Below are positions 63,824 to 64,000 of a DNA stretch of 64,000 nucleotides, piece by piece. The position numbers were made by a program, and so were the translations under genes. The first letter of the stretch is position 1. Each line of letters begins with the position of its first letter. The stretch comes from Nocardia wallacei (GTDB lineage Bacteria; Actinomycetota; Actinomycetes; Mycobacteriales; Mycobacteriaceae): contig NZ_AP023396.1 of the NCBI RefSeq assembly GCF_014466955.1, positions 6,324,001-6,388,000 on the forward strand. The letters are read 5' to 3'. The notes beneath the pieces were generated by a model. That model had not been told where the DNA came from. It searched no databases and worked only from the letters and a program-made list of their open reading frames with translations.

Positions 63824-64000
63824 TCAACCGAAGTCGCGGGCGAGGACGGCACGGGCGTATGCCTCGGCCAGCGCGATGCCCGCGGCCCGGCGCAGCCGGG
63901 CGAGTTCGCGGCGGCGTTCGGCGGTACACACCGTGGCCTCGAGTTCCCCGTCCAGGAAGTGCAGGACGTGTTGCAGGCCGCGGACACTCTCCACGCTCGC
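63824..64000 (-). CDS. C-terminal end of an unrecognised protein, partial
   Basis: Reading from the right edge, 58 codons are open to a TGA at 63824-63826, with strongly GC-biased third positions. The translation ends ELARLRRAAGIALAEAYARA followed by VLARDFG, and is helical and Arg/Ala/Leu-rich. It is too short for a family call. The gene continues beyond the window. Confidence 0.55.
   Translation of the reverse strand, partial: ASVESVRGLQHVLHFLDGELEATVCTAERRRELARLRRAAGIALAEAYARAVLARDFG

Noticed and set aside
1..64000. tRNA, rRNA, CRISPR arrays, integrases and insertion sequences
   Set aside because: None recognised by reading; no transposase motifs, no regular spacer-repeat pattern and no tRNA-like cloverleaf noticed. 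A dedicated scan was not possible.

Overview
The window is GC-rich actinobacterial DNA, most likely from Nocardia or a close relative. The evidence is gene content: a mycobacterial-type prrA-prrB pair, an lpqS-cysK2-MFS operon arranged like Mycobacterium tuberculosis Rv0847-Rv0849, an ESX/WXG100-type toxin locus, DUF4383 and Rsm22 genes, GTG/TTG starts and many 4-bp ATGA/GTGA overlaps. No rRNA, tRNA, CRISPR array or insertion sequence was seen.

Region 1 (1-9570) is the right part of a polyketide biosynthetic cluster. It holds the KR-ACP end of a type I PKS, a GNAT-like acyltransferase, a JmjC/cupin-type oxygenase, a stand-alone ACP, a SnoaL-like cyclase, a cytochrome P450 and two tandem PhyH-type dioxygenases. 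On the opposite strand are an isopenicillin-N-synthase-like oxygenase coupled to a DUF6879 gene, and a DHA2-type exporter. Five oxygenases of four fold types suggest a heavily oxidised product.

Region 2 (9740-18522) has an acyltransferase-3/SGNH gene broken by one base, a glycosyltransferase preceded by a possible coupled leader peptide, a secreted GPDGQR-repeat protein with prrAB downstream, an Rsm22-family gene, and a WYL regulator divergent from a VOC gene across a perfect 10-bp inverted repeat.

Region 3 (18874-44468) is the outstanding part. Three tightly coupled genes encode a probable composite immunity protein (YezG-like N-terminus), a WXG100-like protein whose C-terminus looks like an inactivated zinc protease, and a 7535-residue protein. 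The giant begins with a CpnT/WXG100-like secretion domain. It then carries a SecA-like ATPase, a papain-like domain, XRE and LuxR-type HTH domains, a degenerate Nudix domain, two DUF3626-like domains, a DUF1023 alpha/beta hydrolase and four zinc-protease domains with intact HExxH. Twelve copies of a Gly-Ser-Arg-Pro linker separate most modules. It reads as a multi-effector toxin or polyvalent secreted protein.

Region 4 (44473-64000) is mostly metabolic and stress functions: a MarR/GbsR regulator divergent from a methyltransferase across a near-palindrome; a DUF389 membrane protein; the lpqS-cysK2-MFS set with a RicR-like copper box; an alcohol dehydrogenase, SRPBCC and DUF4383 set; manganese catalase with a hemerythrin-domain protein; the tyrosine-catabolic pair hmgA-fahA with a nitroreductase and a divergent IclR regulator; a DUF4173-like membrane protein with a second two-component system; a quinone oxidoreductase; a secreted protein; and the C-terminal end of an unknown gene at the right edge.
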